Shown one piece after another: positions 45,474 to 58,369 of a stretch of DNA of 64,000 nt (position 1 is the stretch's first letter; the number at the start of each line of letters is the position of its first letter). Both the position numbers and the translations under genes were made by a program. Under the pieces are notes generated by a model, which searched no databases, was not told the origin of the DNA, and saw only the letters and a list, made by a program, of their open reading frames with translations. This DNA is from Oscheius sp. JU75. Its lineage: Eukaryota; Nematoda; Chromadorea; Rhabditida; Rhabditidae. The stretch is taken from positions 9,610,001-9,674,000 of the forward strand of contig JASJZC010000005.1 of assembly GCA_037178855.1 (NCBI GenBank). The letters run 5' to 3'.

Positions 45474-46793
45474 TTAGGTTTCCATGCCGGTCGACTCGTA
45501 ATCGGGCTCGTCTTCAACGGAGATATGGGCTTTCAGAGCGGCTCCCTCATTATAATGAGCCTTCCTCTTCTTCTCAAACGCGCGCTTTTTGGCTGAAATT
45601 TGGCAATTTTTAAATGGAAAATAGGCAGAAAACCCACCTCTCTCCTCCTCGGTCAAGTCCTCATCATCATCGGATTCCGACTTGAGCGACTTGTGCTCAG
45701 CATGGCTGATTCCGTAGGCCAGGGCTTCCGGGTCAACGGCCGAGCCGAGACTGACCCGACGACCGCGCATCTCGTGCGTGGCAATCTCATCGGGTTCACT
45801 CTCGACATCAGAGTGGTGGTAGGGCGTCTTCGGCTCGTCTATCTGGAAATTAATGGACAAAAATAGGGTCGAATAGGCTTGATAAACTGGAAATGAGAAA
45901 TTTGGGGACTTTTGTATGGAACAGAGCGCTATACTGGTGAAACTAGCCTGGTATTTGGGTGTTTTGCGGTTCAAAATTGGGGTTCTGTCGTCAAGAAGAG
46001 TTCGAGTATTGTTTTGTGCTCCAAAGTGAGAATAAAGAACGTTTCTATATTGAAAAACAAGCATATAATGTACCAAAAAATGTCGGACAAGTACTGGATA
46101 TTGGCGTTCTTTAACTCTGTAGCATATGCATTAAATTTACGAACTGATGAAGCTAAACACAGGTATGGAGATTTTCTACGGCCGTCTTTCCATGGAGAAA
46201 GCAGATAAAATTTCACAGAACAAGATATTTCAAGCTGAATGCAAATTCCAGCAGAAGATAAGGGGGTAAAAAGCTATCATTTATGTGTGTGAGTTTATTT
46301 ACAGCAAAAGATCTGTTGCTCTTTACTGAGGCGATACGTAATTACGTATGTAAAACGACTTTTTCTGACTTTCAAATGTCTTGCAAAGTTGTAGAGCAGA
46401 CCACGGGCGGAAAGTCAGAAAAACTCGTCTGGTTTCTAAACTCCGTAAAAATCACATTATCTCACATCGTCCTTGTCGAATATCGCATTAGACAGCTGTT
46501 ATTACTCACGAGGGCAAAAGAACCAAATAGATGTCGAAAAGACTCACCTTCATGGTACCGTAGTCCTTGTCAGCCGGATGGTATGTGGCCAGTATGTTCA
46601 TCTCATCGAAACGGGCGTGGCCCTCGCGCTCCTGCGACCCCTCCTACAAATTATACCTTACCAACCTGAAAATGTACCAAAAACTCACATGTTTCATCTT
46701 CAGAATGCTCTTCTTCGGCTTGCGAGCCAGCAGAGTCGCCGGATCTTGATCCAGAATGATTTTTCCGCTCTCCGACAGCTCCGGCTCCGACAT
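45474..46793 (-). CDS. PPP1R2: Protein phosphatase inhibitor 2 (PP1 regulatory subunit 2), 174 aa
   Basis: Four exons: 46793-46689, 46643-46548, 45842-45638 and 45592-45474; phases 0, 0 and 1, ending at TAA. All three PP1-contact regions are visible: [11 protein letters not shown] near residue 26 (the KGILK site), [20 protein letters not shown] with [10 protein letters not shown] (including the TP phosphosite targeted by GSK3-type kinases), and [20 protein letters not shown] (the KLHYNEG inhibitory helix). The middle is acidic ([13 protein letters not shown]), like the human protein. It binds and restrains protein phosphatase 1 in nucleus and cytoplasm, with roles in mitosis. C. elegans has a related gene (szy-2). 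Intron 2 (0.7 kb) holds an M1 foldback. Confidence 0.93.
46333..46440. mobile_element. MITE family M1 copy in the phosphatase-inhibitor intron 2
   Basis: gatacgtaattacgta lies at the outer left. The arms actttttctgactttc and gaaagtcagaaaaactcgt face each other. Between them is tgcaaagttgtagagcagac, the shared core. Confidence 0.6.
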
Positions 46794-49345
46794 TTTTGTG
46801 ACTGGAAATGGCCATTTTACCAAAAATTTATAAGAAAAAGTGGAAGAGAAGAGTGAAAAAGAGTTTTCCGCCCCCTGTCGGACATAGAATGAATAATTGG
46901 CATGAATTATGTCGGGTCTTGGGGAGGAATAGGAGAAGGACAAATCGGAGCAAAAATAGATTATTTTAGGGCAAGAAGAGGAAGAATTCAACAGCCGAAA
47001 GAGCTTTTGTTTTTGCGGAAATTCGTTTAGCAAACAAGCCGTCTTGTTTTTGTCGCGAGATGACATAATGGCTCACGTTCTCATCTGCCTATGACAGCTT
47101 TTCTGGACGTAAAAATAAGCATATTTGCGGCTTGGACCCGGGCAACACGTCAGGGAAAAGGTGATGGACCAAAAAATCAAGAGATAGAACGGTAAACTGT
47201 CTCTTGCAAGACTGAATAGTGTTGTTTCTGTATGAAAAAACCAATAAGAGTAGGAGAGTAAGGATAGACAATCGACGTGCAGAAATTTTCTCAAAATAGT
47301 CGGCAACAAGGAGGTGTTCTAGGGTTTCAATCTCGGCACACCGGTCAAACAATGACAAAATCTTATGAAACAACAACGAAAAGGTCGTAAGCAACTGCCA
47401 GTCTCGATGAATTAACATGTTCTAAGCAGAATATATATCAGGAAAAAACGTAGCTCGGGAGAAACAAATTAAACAGGTACAGGGAAGAGAGACATGCTTT
47501 GAAGAAGACACTTTCCTTTTACAGAACGGAAGTCCTTGACCAGAGAATCTGGCGTTTCGGGATTGGACAAGGAAAACCAGAACGTTGAGAAAAACGACTG
47601 AAAAGGATAAAGATGAGGTACTTTGCGGCCGGATTAGGTGCAAAAATTTTGCGCAATTATCATTTCCGGTAATTCAGTTGGAAAAAGGGCATAAGAACAT
47701 AGGAATCCTCTCGAACAAGCTACTAAATCAGCTGCTGGAAGCTGGCATCAAATGCTGAACGCGGCCTCTTTGACAAACTCAAGAAGAAGGCTCAAAAAGG
47801 ACAAGAAACCCTTGCTGATCTCCAGTCTTGCAAAGCCGCTCAAAGCCTGCAGGCATATCTCTGCTGCCGCTGCTTATGCCACTCCTCCTTTCTTCCGTCA
47901 AGGTATAATTCAAAAATCGAATGTCTCCTCTCTCGAGATGCGGCAGGACATTCTAGAAAAGACATATTCGACCATTCACATGGCTTCTACCTAATCCGAA
48001 TCAGACAAAAAAGTCTTCTGATCTGCTCAAAGATTAATTTCGGGGGCAGTTAGCCATAAAAAAGGAGCAGAAAATACATTCAATTAAGAGAACCAGTGGA
48101 ATTAAACGGTGGAAAGGGCCAATTAAGTTGGTGCCTGGGAGGCGGTGAGGACAAGAATTCTGGGCCGGGAATATCGAATTTCTCAATGGAGGAATAGGAA
48201 ACGCTTGGGACAAGACAGGAAGAGTATTTCGGGGCAACAAGGTGCGAAAACACCCCCTAAAGGCGTGACAAATGTTTACAATAGGCGAGTACTTTTAGGC
48301 CTGGAGGAGTCTGTCCAAACAAAGGTGTTTTTCTTTCAGAAAATTCTGATGGAAGACCGTTTCAGACAAATTAAAGTGACGATGGCTCTTTTGTAAGCTA
48401 CAGACACCCAATATGCAGAGAAAAGTTGAGGAAAACAGCTTATGGAGGGGCCAGAATTGTAAATTCGGCACTTTTCTAGAAGAAGACGAGATAAAGACTG
48501 GCGAAAGAGCAATTGAGCAACGAAAATGACGGCCATAAAGGGATCAAATAGTTGTGTTGAACAGGAGAAAGCCAAGGAAGCGGCTGAGGACAAAGGATTC
48601 ATGAAAAACAGGTGGATATAGATAAAATATGTGGGAAATGTCAAAGAATAAAAAAGAGGTATGGAGGCCACTTGCCGATCGAAAACAACGATTAGGCTAC
48701 AGGTAATGTGAAAGGGGACGAAGCAAGTAGAGATATCTATCTATTACAAAAAAAAACTGCCCGAAATTGATACAAAGGAAAGGAAGAAGTAGTCTTGGAG
48801 TTTTTAGCATGGAAAGGGCTTGGATTTATCCTTAAACGGAGGGAGGTGAATAGAAGAATGGTTTCGGTGCTACAAGGTCAATATTTGGATGTAAAATCAG
48901 GATAAAACGACAGGAAAATCTAGACGAAACGGAGCGAATCTAAGCTGACAAAAGCTGCAAGAAATTTGAACTTTACTTAAACTCCCGCGCATCTTACCAG
49001 CCTGTTGGCGCCAATCAATTTTTCTTTTTTTAAAAGTAAACAATTCCATCTTCTTGTGGGCAATGTTCACAAAACCACTACTCAAGCGTCTGACTAAAAA
49101 AATAGTGACACAGCGTGCTGCTGCTGCGGAGAGACCACACAGACACCAACACAAATTGGGGCCAGTGGGAAAAGGAAAAAGGCGGGCGCTGCGTCTTCCT
49201 CTCCCCATCTCTCTGACGTAGGAAAAACACATCTGGGTTAGTCTAGGAGGCCGGGAGGCAATCACACCAACCCCCAGGCTCATGTGCTCCTCATTTCTAA
49301 CCTAGTTTTCTCGGCTCTTAGGCTTTTGTAGCAATTATAGTACAG
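46794..49345. other. Gene-poor 2.5 kb upstream of the phosphatase-inhibitor gene
   Basis: No exon with a recognisable domain was found on either strand. A plus-strand open frame at 47752-47994 has protein-like composition in two frames but no match. The promoter of the inhibitor gene should lie in the first few hundred bases. Confidence 0.4.
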
Positions 49346-49800
49346 AAAAGTTTGGTAATAGTTCGGCAGGCGGCTCGGTTCATTCAAACGGTTTTCGCGC
49401 GCATTTTTGAATTCGGCGGGATATTGGAATCTTTTTCTCGTCTACGTTTCCTACGCCTTTTCACTGCTTTTCTCAACGTTTTGCCTTACCTTTTATGTCT
49501 TTTCTTGTTCGCCTCAAGAAATAAAAACTAAGACTGCCTTGTTCTTCGTTGGTACAATCTGCTCTCGTCTGTTGGTCAACCGATAGGAGTCAATTATCAT
49601 TATACAAGGTAGTTCTAGTTTATATTACTTGAAGAGAGCAAGAAAAGACATGAAAGGTAAGGCAAAAAGTTGAGAAAAGCAGTGAAAAGGTGTAGGAATC
49701 GCAAACGAGAAAAAGATTTCAAAATCCCGCCGAATTCAAAAATACGCGCGAAAACCCGTTTGAATGAACCGAGCCGCCTGCCGAACTATTACCAAAAGTT
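49346..49800. mobile_element. Long terminal-inverted-repeat foldback element
   Basis: The left arm (49346-49526) and right arm (49628-49800) are inverted copies of about 175 bp with a few mismatches. Matching strings from the outside in are tttggtaatagttcggcagg, cggctcggttcattcaaacg, ttttcgcgcg, tttttgaattcggcgggat, atctttttctcgt, ccttttcactgcttttctca and ttttgccttacctttt. A spacer of about 100 bp holds no gene. It is typical of a non-autonomous DNA element. Confidence 0.85.
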
Positions 49801-49802
49801 TT

Positions 49803-50130
49803 GACAGAAGTTCCGTCCAAAACCCACGGCGAGACTGACTATAATTTGTTGTCCTCTTCGGCTAGACTAGGACAAGTCAAATTCAAACTTGGCATGTTAC
49901 TACTATCCCGACTCACCCTGGCAAGTCTAACCAAAGAGGGCAGAACAAACTCCAGTCAGTCTTCCCATCAGCAACGCCTCCAATGGTCGTCTCTTCTACT
50001 CTGGTCTTCTGTCAATAAGCTAGTCTATTTATGTTTCTACGAACTGAAAGTAGAACTACATTCTGGACTCGCTATTGGGTTATAATCTTGACTTTCGCCA
50101 AAGGAGTTTTGGGCTGAACTTCTGTCAAAA
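49803..50130. mobile_element. Second element with short inverted ends, abutting the long foldback
   Basis: It opens with gacagaagttccgtccaaaac and closes with the near-complement gttttgggctgaacttctgtc. Inside, ggcaagtctaaccaaag and ccagtcagtcttcccatcag resemble 25259-25320 in popl-1 intron 4 (ggcaagtctagccaaag, agtcagtctactcgtcagca). So it is a dispersed repeat. Confidence 0.6.
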
Positions 50131-50794
50131 CTGAAATATCCTAGCAGCTACAAAATTGAAATTCCTGCCCTTTTCGAGAGACATCAGTCAATTCAATTCC
50201 CACGACTTTTCTACTAAAATCTGGTCAAATGGCTGCAAAATGCCCAAAAAAAGTGCTCTGCTACCCGCGAAAAAAAGTTTAATCAATGCGCCGGAAGCCT
50301 TGTGGCTTTTGGCGGGAAGCCTCTCGCGCCCCGGATTCCGAAGCCAAGGATGGAATGAATGTATTAGTCCCCCTCCCAGCATAAACATAGGTATTTCGGC
50401 CCGTTTTTTACGGCTATCTGCTCCATTTTCGAGCGGAAAAAGGTGTACAGAGGGTGCATTTATAAAAAAACTTCTTTTCTACCGGTAATCATAGACAAAA
50501 CACGGCTAAAAATGGGGTTCGGAAGACGGGGGCTTAAAAATTAAGAGAGTATAGCACACTATAAAGCTCGTAAAAGACAAAAAATGGAAGGGAATGGCCG
50601 AGAGGAAGAGGGGGCTAAAATATTGAAAATACACATAAAATTCTGCCGTCTAGAAGGGAGGACGCATTTCTGGAGACCAGCTCACCACTCCTGGAGGCTC
50701 GTCGAGTCCCAGAAGGGTTCCGAGCCACGAGGGAGCCGATTCGACGTTGAATCTGAAAGAAAATGATGAGAATTTGCTAAGACATTGAAATGTG

Positions 50795-50872
50795 ATAAGC
50801 GGTGTAGTGGTAATTGGCACCAGTAGTAATAAGGAGCCAGGGCTCGAACCCTGCGACCTCCAAGTCGCTTTT
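50795..50872 (+). repeat. tRNA-like SINE fragment
   Basis: gcggtgtagtggtaattggc is an A-box-like start, followed by accagtagtaataagg and ccagggctcgaaccctg (T arm and B box). The ggcaccagt-gtaataa-aagg block recurs on the minus strand at 55955-56025, so the two share a source. Confidence 0.5.
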
Positions 50873-51037
50873 CAGTCACGTAAGTCAGTCCTAAAATAGA
50901 AGTTTGATAAAAACTGGGGAGTAAATGAAGGACAATAGTAGTCTTACGGTTACGAGTTACATCCCCACCACGTCAAGATTATTCTGGTTTGAGATTACGT
51001 ATACTTTGGGTTTCCTCGTTCAAAGGTGAAAAATGGA

Positions 51038-51120
51038 CCAGTACTGCAGTGGTAAGTGACTTCAGTGTTAATCTAAGAAACAAGGGTTCAATCACCGTCC
51101 CTTCAAAGTCAGTTTTTCAG
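51038..51120 (+). repeat. tRNA-like fragment
   Basis: gcagtggtaagtgacttcag (A-box-like) precedes aagggttcaatcaccg (B-box-like) by a tRNA-like distance. The arms do not form a full cloverleaf. Confidence 0.35.
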
Positions 51121-52433
51121 TTTGAAAATCTTCGAAAAGAGACAAGTACTGGCTTCGGAACGATCCAAGATTGTTTTTTTTTCTTGAGCGCTAATATCAT
51201 CTGATCATGTAGACAAACAGAGAACGACCAAAAGATCTGTTTCTCTTTTTCTCTCTCGTGTTTGGACTCGAAACACGGCGAGAATGTTCAGTGAGACCGA
51301 TTATAGCCACATGTTTACGAGATAGAGAATCCGGTGTTTTTGGTATGATCTAGAGAGAGGGGGAGACATCTTGTTATGACTGGTACTAGTGCCGGATAGC
51401 CATTAGAAAATAGTGAGATTGCACGAAATCATTTCGCTAAACATCGCAGGGGTTTGCCCCGATTTTCAACTACCTAATCTTGTCAAAATATGCCATTCTA
51501 CAGTTCAAACAACGAGTACACTAAGCCCATATGATGCTAAAAACTACTGTCGCTCTCACATTTTCGGTCTCTTTCATCTTGCCCGACAAGATTTGGAATC
51601 AGTCCGACAGGCAGATGTCTTCCAGGAACAGGGTCATTCTGTGCGAGAAGGCCATCACCACCTCTTTTTCTAAAAGGAAAAGCTCCTATTTATGGGCAGT
51701 AATAACAGCCGGGGAAAGTGATTGGGGAAGAGAGACGACAAGTGTCAGGCAACAGAACAGGGATTGGCTTTGTTCAGACAAGAAATAGAACACATTCTGC
51801 ATTTTTTCGGTCAGATTACCTATTAAGATGTCCGGACAGAGTATTCAGTATATACACTGACAATCTGTCGAAACACAGTATACTGTCAAGATCACAGTAT
51901 ACTGATCCCTCTCCGGAAGTTTCAAAAACTAGCGATTTCTGGCGAAAAAAAAAATCAACATTTTCCCAGTTGCGGGCTCACACCAGCCGAAATCCCAACA
52001 GAAGTTTCAAACTTGAAGAATCCATTGAGGAAGAAAAAAGTTTTGAAGTTAAAGCCTATACATTACATTTTGGAGGTGCGAGCACATTCCGGCCAGAAAG
52101 AATTTTCGGGAAGATGCCAAAAAAACGGACAACTTTCATCCTTTTGCACCATTCTCTCTCCCGACAAAGAAAGCGTTCACTTCTCTGCAAAATTTCTAAT
52201 CCCAGCCTCTAAACACGGAACTTCTATGACGGGGAAGTCAGCAAGTTGTATACATTAATTTCCTCCCTCTTTGAGGCTCTCGCTAGTCAGGGAGAGAGAG
52301 TGTTTAATCATGTTGTTTTCAGTGCTTCTTCCTCTTTTGAAGGCGTCAGAGAAGGACAAGACCGATTCAATTTAGGACTCGAGTCTTGTGACGAAAGGGG
52401 ATCTTTTTCACACAATAAGTTGCAAAAGCAGGC
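51121..52433. other. Region 3' of the PAQR gene
   Basis: Near 51860-51905 there are three close copies of cacagtatactg-like text. Overlapping plus-strand open frames (51413-52258) have no splice support or known motif. No gene is supported. Confidence 0.35.
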
Positions 52434-55400
52434 TTACCTTTCTTGTAACTGCTCTGCACAGCTGCCCTCCATCAATTTTCTCATTCCCATTAGGGTGATG
52501 GCATGGAAGTGGACGAAGGCGGCTATGACGACGAAGGTGTGGAAGAGTTGGTGGGATTGGAACTGAAAGTTGTCATTTTGCGAAAATTTGGCATCCCGGT
52601 AGTGTTTTTTTCGTTACAGTACCCCATTCGAACCGTAATTTGACGCGAAACAGGTTTCAAATAATAGTCCGTAATGAATGAAGAAATACGGTCCAAGTCG
52701 ACCGTTTTCGGCATAAAGCACTGAAATTCTTACCCAAATGTCACATTTGCCTGGGAACCATCTTTCTGGGATTCGTATCGCGTAGATTGCCGCTCCGCCA
52801 ATGTACATTCCGCCCATGGCGAGCATCCAACCGAGACCGGCCTGGAAGAGAAAAAAAGTTTGTCTGAGAGATGGGAGAGAGTAGTAAATTGAATCAACGG
52901 TAATTGGATCCTGGAGGAAGAGGAACAAGGGAGATCTTCGGGGGAACAGTTTGGAAAGGGGGTACCTTGTGAAGCATAAAGTCGAGTCCGTCCACGATGC
53001 CGAGATGAATTGCTGGCACGATGGCCGACAGTCCCATGGCGACGAAGACTCCGGCACGAATTGGTCTGGAAAAGGTAAATTTAGACAAGAAGAGTACATT
53101 CCAGCCAGAATTCGGTTTTAGCTCCAGTGCCACTACTGACTTGATAACTAGCAACTACAAAAAAGGGACTCATGGGCGTCTAGATCTTCGCTTTGCTCAA
53201 GAGTTTGAGAGCATTTCGCCTGGATTAGCAAGTTCAGAACCTGCCTATTGAGAGTTTGGCAGGGAGAAGAACCCGGTAAAAAAACAACTGTCAGCTTCCC
53301 TACTATAAGGCTAAAAATGCGACTTATATTCTCAGCTGGCAAGTACCTCTATTTGTAAGTCTTTTTCTTCGAAGTTTTGGAAGAATTACGAGGGCTCGAG
53401 TATTCTTTACCGGCATTCTCTATAAGAAATCGCAAGTTTTGGCTCTCTACGATAGAGGCTTTACATCAGAACAAGTTTGGCTGATGCCCCGTTGGGGCTC
53501 GTGACAGGTAAACGCTGTTCCGGTTGAGCTACCCTGACAAGAGCAGCACCTAGACGCATCTTCCCAACTGGCTTGACTTGCAAAGAGTAACTGGTGTCAC
53601 AAAGTGCCTGACAAATTGCCAATTGGGACTTCAGACACACAGAAACTTTTGGGCATTTTGAACTAGATTTACACTTTGAAAGGACCTTCAAACTGTTCAA
53701 TATCCCAATACTATAATACCAATTCAATTCTGTACCCAATACTTGGTATACAATATTTGAGAACGCGAAAATGGCACTAACTGGACAAAAAAATTGGATT
53801 CTGTCAGTCGATACTCAACGTTCCATAGGATTTGCTTGTTTCTAAGCTCAAAACGCTCCCACTTACCTAAACTTCGGCTCTGCGAACTTGTCCCACAGCG
53901 AGACGACCATGGCCATGATTCCAAGAATCGTGATCATCGACGAGTAGATGATCATCGGCTGTGGTCGGCAATGGAATGCTACGTAGAGCCACGGGATGAA
54001 ACTGCCCACAATTAGGAGTGCTATCCCCGTGTAATCTAGCCTACAATTCCATGGTAGGTTGGAAAAACAATTGAGAAACTTACTTGCTGAAGAGTTTGCT
54101 GACCTCGACCGAGTGACAGGCTACGGTGTGGAAGGCGAACGACATTCCGAGGCATATTACCGCGCCGAGGAAGAAGGCTGAATATATCAGCTTCTCGACC
54201 CATTGGATCTGGAAATTGGGGTATTTTGGGCAGAAAAGTGCGCTAAATTGAAGCCGAAATCTAATTAAAAGGAAAATAGAGTACCTGATCGCCCGGGCGC
54301 GTGAGGAACCAAATCGCGACACCGATGAATGCTACACAGCCGTACATATGGGTCCAGATGTTCCCCGTCTCTGAGTGCAGGGCGAAAATGCTCTTGAAGC
54401 AGTTGCTGAAGCTGGGAATTGGAGGACGGTGTCCTGAAAACCGTCAAAATAAGAGTCGTTTTGAGAAAGGGAATGTGGAATTTTTCAGGTATCTGTATGT
54501 TTCGATGTTCTCTTCAAATTAGTTTCTTGAAACTTGGCAGCACGTGTCAAACTCTAGACCTTTTCTGTCCTTTTTTTTTAAATCTTGTAACAGGGTGTAA
54601 AACTCAGAAAAATATCCTAATGAGCCTTGGCTGACCCCGTGACAACAGAATGTTCCAGAAAGGTCAAATAGACGAGACGTTGGAAATCGTGTAGTAGTTC
54701 AACTACGATCAGTGTTGATTGAACTTTGATCTACGCAACGTTTGAAGCCAATTCTACATGGTTTACCGCTTGTTTTATTCAAAGACTATTATTCTGAACG
54801 AAAACATGAAATTTTGCAGATTTTCGTTATCTTTTTACCAGCCTCTACTGCTAACAATAACGTCTACCCGTAACGTGCTTTCAGAAACAACAGTACGTTA
54901 AACTGGAATGCGAACAGACTGAGTTAGTCTACAGCTCGTTCGGGGCGTGCCTAACTTGTTCATTGCCCAGTAAAACAATTGCTAAAGTCTATTTATTGCA
55001 AAGTCGTACAGGTTGACTGACGACGCTTGGCAGCACACTAAGATTTGCGCTACAACTGCACTCAAACGCGATCAACACCCGTTTTACTGCAACCTTGTGG
55101 TCAGATTATTTGAAAGTCTTACTCAGCTCATCGAGCTCTAAAACATGACTTTTTACTGAATTCAAATCGATCAAACGGGGCAGTTTGCCTCGGCGCGGAG
55201 TCGAACCCGATAAGTAAGCCGCGCAAACAATTTAAAACTTTCTCAGGTTTCCTCTCCAAAAAAAACACCAAAAAGACCCACCTGTTCTAATGTACTCGTT
55301 ATCCTGAAGCCATTCCGGGAGCGCGTCGAAGTTTGTGGCCTTCCAACGGGCCTCCCAGAAGCGTTTAACGATGGTTCTAGTTCCTTTGCCTTCCTCTCCT

Positions 55401-58369
55401 GGGACGACAATCTCCTCCTCGTTGATCTCGACCTGCAGCTCGTTGTCATCATCGTCAATCTTCGTCAAGTCCACGTCGAAACGGATTTTGCACTCTTTTG
55501 GTCTAAATTCAGAAGGTGGGAGTTATAAAAAAGTAACAAACTTTGGGCTGGTGCCTGAGCCGGATGTACTTGGCCCTGCTGCCGAGGAGTTACCGGCCTG
55601 CACGCGGGTCGGGTTGTTATTCTGCTGCTGGGGATGGAGACGATATTTCACAATGCGCCGCTTGTGCCGATTTCCTTCATCCTGCAAGAGAGAAATGTTG
55701 ATTATGACTCCAACTGTTTCCTTTGTATTGTTCAGACGACCTTTTAAAATCGGGGAACTGCCTACAGCCTGGCCCAAAATGATTAGATTGCAGCTGAGTC
55801 AAGCCCCAGCGGGGTCTTGCGACGCCGACCGTTGCGGAGGCTTCCCGAGGAGAGCCAGGTCGCGGGGCATCACGTTTTAATGCTGCCCAGCCTTTTCTAC
55901 GAATGTTCCTTCGTAGCAAGCTACTACATATTTAAAGACCTATGAGAGGATGGTTAGGCCGCGGCGGGGATCGAACTTGGGACCTTATTATTAGCACTGG
56001 TGCCACGGTCGCATGTAAACCAAGAACTCTTTTATCATTCGAGGCCTAAAAAGCTATAAATGGTTTGGCCAGAAGTTGAATGAATTCACCTTCGTAGCAA
56101 GCTACTACATATTTACCGACCTACGAGAGGATGGAGGACCGTCAGGACGCCTATAGTTTCATGAAAAAAGGTACATTTCAAGCTTGTAAAGCTCACAAGT
56201 ATTTAAATCGAAGGACATCAACATGACGAATATTTTGCTATATCTCGATCCAGAATAAAAAATTTTCAGCTTCCATTTTTCTAGAGATGGATTTGAGGTC
56301 AGAGATTGAGGAAAAAATATTGTCAACTGAATCGGAAATGGCACGAGTTACGCCACTCTTTTACGCAAATTTGTGTATGAATGTTCGTCCAAACCGTTTT
56401 AGACCGCTGTTTGACAGATGTCAGAAGATAAATTTGTATTGCAAAACGAATTATTAGTCATAATATATTGCAAAAAGTTGATCGAGATTTCAAGTGTTAT
56501 GTATATGGGTCTGGTATAATAGGAACACCTTAAGATGTGTTTTTGAAGGTTTATTATGAAGAGCAAGTGTTTAGAACGAGACTCGTAAGGAGCAACTGGA
56601 GAACGGGGACAAATTGGCGGGCATACGATAGGACCGTGATGGAACCAATAAAGAGCGTTTCAAACAGCATAACTAGGAATTTACCAATTACCATAACATC
56701 AAGTCTCAGCGGAGTAACCGCTCTTCAAGCTTTGAAACCCTAAACTTTCAGAACAATCCCCGCTCTGAACCCACCAGCACTTTCGGTGTCTGATCAATCA
56801 GACACTCCAAACACGATGTTGAGACCATTTCTTATCTTTCCTTAATGTTAACGCTTCGAACAGGGACTAGAAATACGAATAGGGTGCATATCGCGAGTGC
56901 ATTGCCGCTATTTTGAGTCTAAGTTGTTTATGTTGTCCTCACTTTCACGTGCTGTTGCACTTAGCGAAAAACTACGAAAACATGAGTCCCCTGCCTATAT
57001 TTACGTCCTTAATGATGGAAAACCTACTGTGGTTCCCCGATCATCGAAAACGGCTACGGTCATCTTTTCTCCCTTCGCGTTCGGCATGCTCCAGGCGCGT
57101 CGGTGTCCACGGCGCCATGTTGGCTCTTTCGATGAGGTAGAGATGATCGCGGCCGCCCCGGGGCTCGTTTCTTCGCTTTCTGAACCATTTTCTTGTATGG
57201 AAAATTGGCGAGAAAGTACCTTCGTTGACGGTTCTAAGCCGATTGGGCTCGTGGAAGACCTCGTCCGACTCCGAGTCGCTGGCTCCCGGGTGCTCGATAA
57301 CCTTGTTGTGACGGACAACAATCTCGATCGGCAGGTGCGATTTGTTTCCGTGGGGACTGGAAACAGTGGTAGTGTTGACAATTTTGACAGTTTCAAGCTT
57401 TTAAAAATCTGAGAATAGGATAAGGAATGGCGTAACAAAAAAAACGAATAAGTGGAGAAGGAAAGTGCAGTAGTTCCTCTAGTTTGGTAGACGATTTTTC
57501 GCGGAAAGGCTGAATGCTTGAAGACGACCTTGATGGCCTGGCTAGTCACGCAACTCCGGAGCATTTTTTGAAAGTTGTATTGAAAGAAACAGAACCGTTG
57601 TTTACGCTTAGTTTTTATGTGAAACCAACAGAAAGTCGACGTTTGCTAGCAAGATGACTTCCACATCGAAGAAGTTGCTTTCTGGTACCAAAAAAAGCAC
57701 AAATATCTTGCTAGGGAGTGAAGAAAATGCTCAAAACAACTTTTTTGAGGGAGCACAAAGTTGTGGTTTTTTTTTGGACAAAAAGTTATGTTGGGAGAAA
57801 ATGCTGGGAAACGTCCCCGGAACTAGGTAATTTCCTAGACAAGGACTTTTGGGATCTAAAACCATGGGAATTGAGTGAATGTTCGCAAAAATATGTTCAA
57901 GAATAAACTTTTTAGTTGTTCAAGATTCTGTAGGGGCATCCTTTTGCTTTTATCATCTTTTTTTGGTCCCAAACCCCCAAAAAAACTTATGACTCATACC
58001 TGTATTCGACGTCGACCTCGTCAATGATGATCTGCTGATCTTCTCTCGAGTCGATGGCCTGCATTGGCCCGTCTGTCATCAGGTACTCGGCCTCGCGAAG
58101 CACATCCTAAACCAACTTTATGATAAAAACCGACAAAAAAATTCCACCGTGACACTGCGAAGAGGACTCTGGATCGCTGCACTGTCCCGGTCAGCCACCT
58201 CCAGCGCTCCATTATTCAGGACAAGTACGACGCCGTCTTGCTGCTCTCCCTAGAAGATTTTCATCTATTTTTGGTTGAAAACACGCAAACTTACAGCTAG
58301 CTCGGCCGCATTGGCCAGCAGAAGCTGGTCTGATTCCGATGAACAGCTGGCTACGTCTTCAGAGTCCAT
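52434..58369 (-). CDS. Adiponectin-receptor-type PAQR membrane protein, 562 aa
   Basis: Thirteen exons: 58369-58295, 58249-58148, 58106-58000, 57356-57220, 57179-57058, 55681-55542, 55502-55282, 54433-54285, 54208-54084, 54040-53867, 53065-52966, 52841-52734 and 52562-52434; all phases agree. The C-terminal 300 residues are a classic seven-helix PAQR domain: LPEWLQDNEYI, SIFALHSETGNIWTHMYGC (first metal-site region), SFAFHTVACHSVEVSKLFSK with the conserved His, LDYTGIALLIVGSFIPWLYV, RIPERWFPGKCDIW, and FQSHQLFHTFVVIAAFVHFH (HxxxH). It closes with SCAEQLQER like human SCSEEDAL. The three histidines and one aspartate of the zinc site and hydrolase centre are present. The 250-residue acidic, Ser/Gln-rich N-terminus is much longer than in human. 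C. elegans paqr-1/paqr-2 relatives control membrane fluidity; which one this matches is not decided. Confidence 0.93.
53486..53550 (-). repeat. tRNA-like fragment in PAQR intron 10
   Basis: On the minus strand it reads gtcagggtagctcaaccgga (good A box), then acctgtcacgagccccaac, a degraded T-arm position. It is a decayed tRNA relic. Confidence 0.4.
55190..55232 (-). repeat. tRNA-like B-box fragment in PAQR intron 7
   Basis: The minus strand reads cgcggcttacttatcgggtt followed by cgactccgcgcc. The GGGTTCGACTCC core is a strong B box; the rest is degraded. Confidence 0.4.
55909..56136. repeat. Direct repeats flanking a tRNA-like block in PAQR intron 5
   Basis: ccttcgtagcaagctactac followed by atattta-gaccta-gagaggatgg occurs at 55908-55952 and again at 56091-56136, in the same orientation. 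Between them, the minus strand of 55955-56025 carries tggcaccagtgctaataata then aggtcccaagttcgatcccc, a SINE-like head. The direct copies could be target duplications or part of a tandem unit. Confidence 0.55.

Noticed and set aside
47752..47994. Plus-strand 80-codon frame near 47.8 kb
   Set aside because: Two frames look equally protein-like, there is no known domain, and no promoter or splice evidence favours it.
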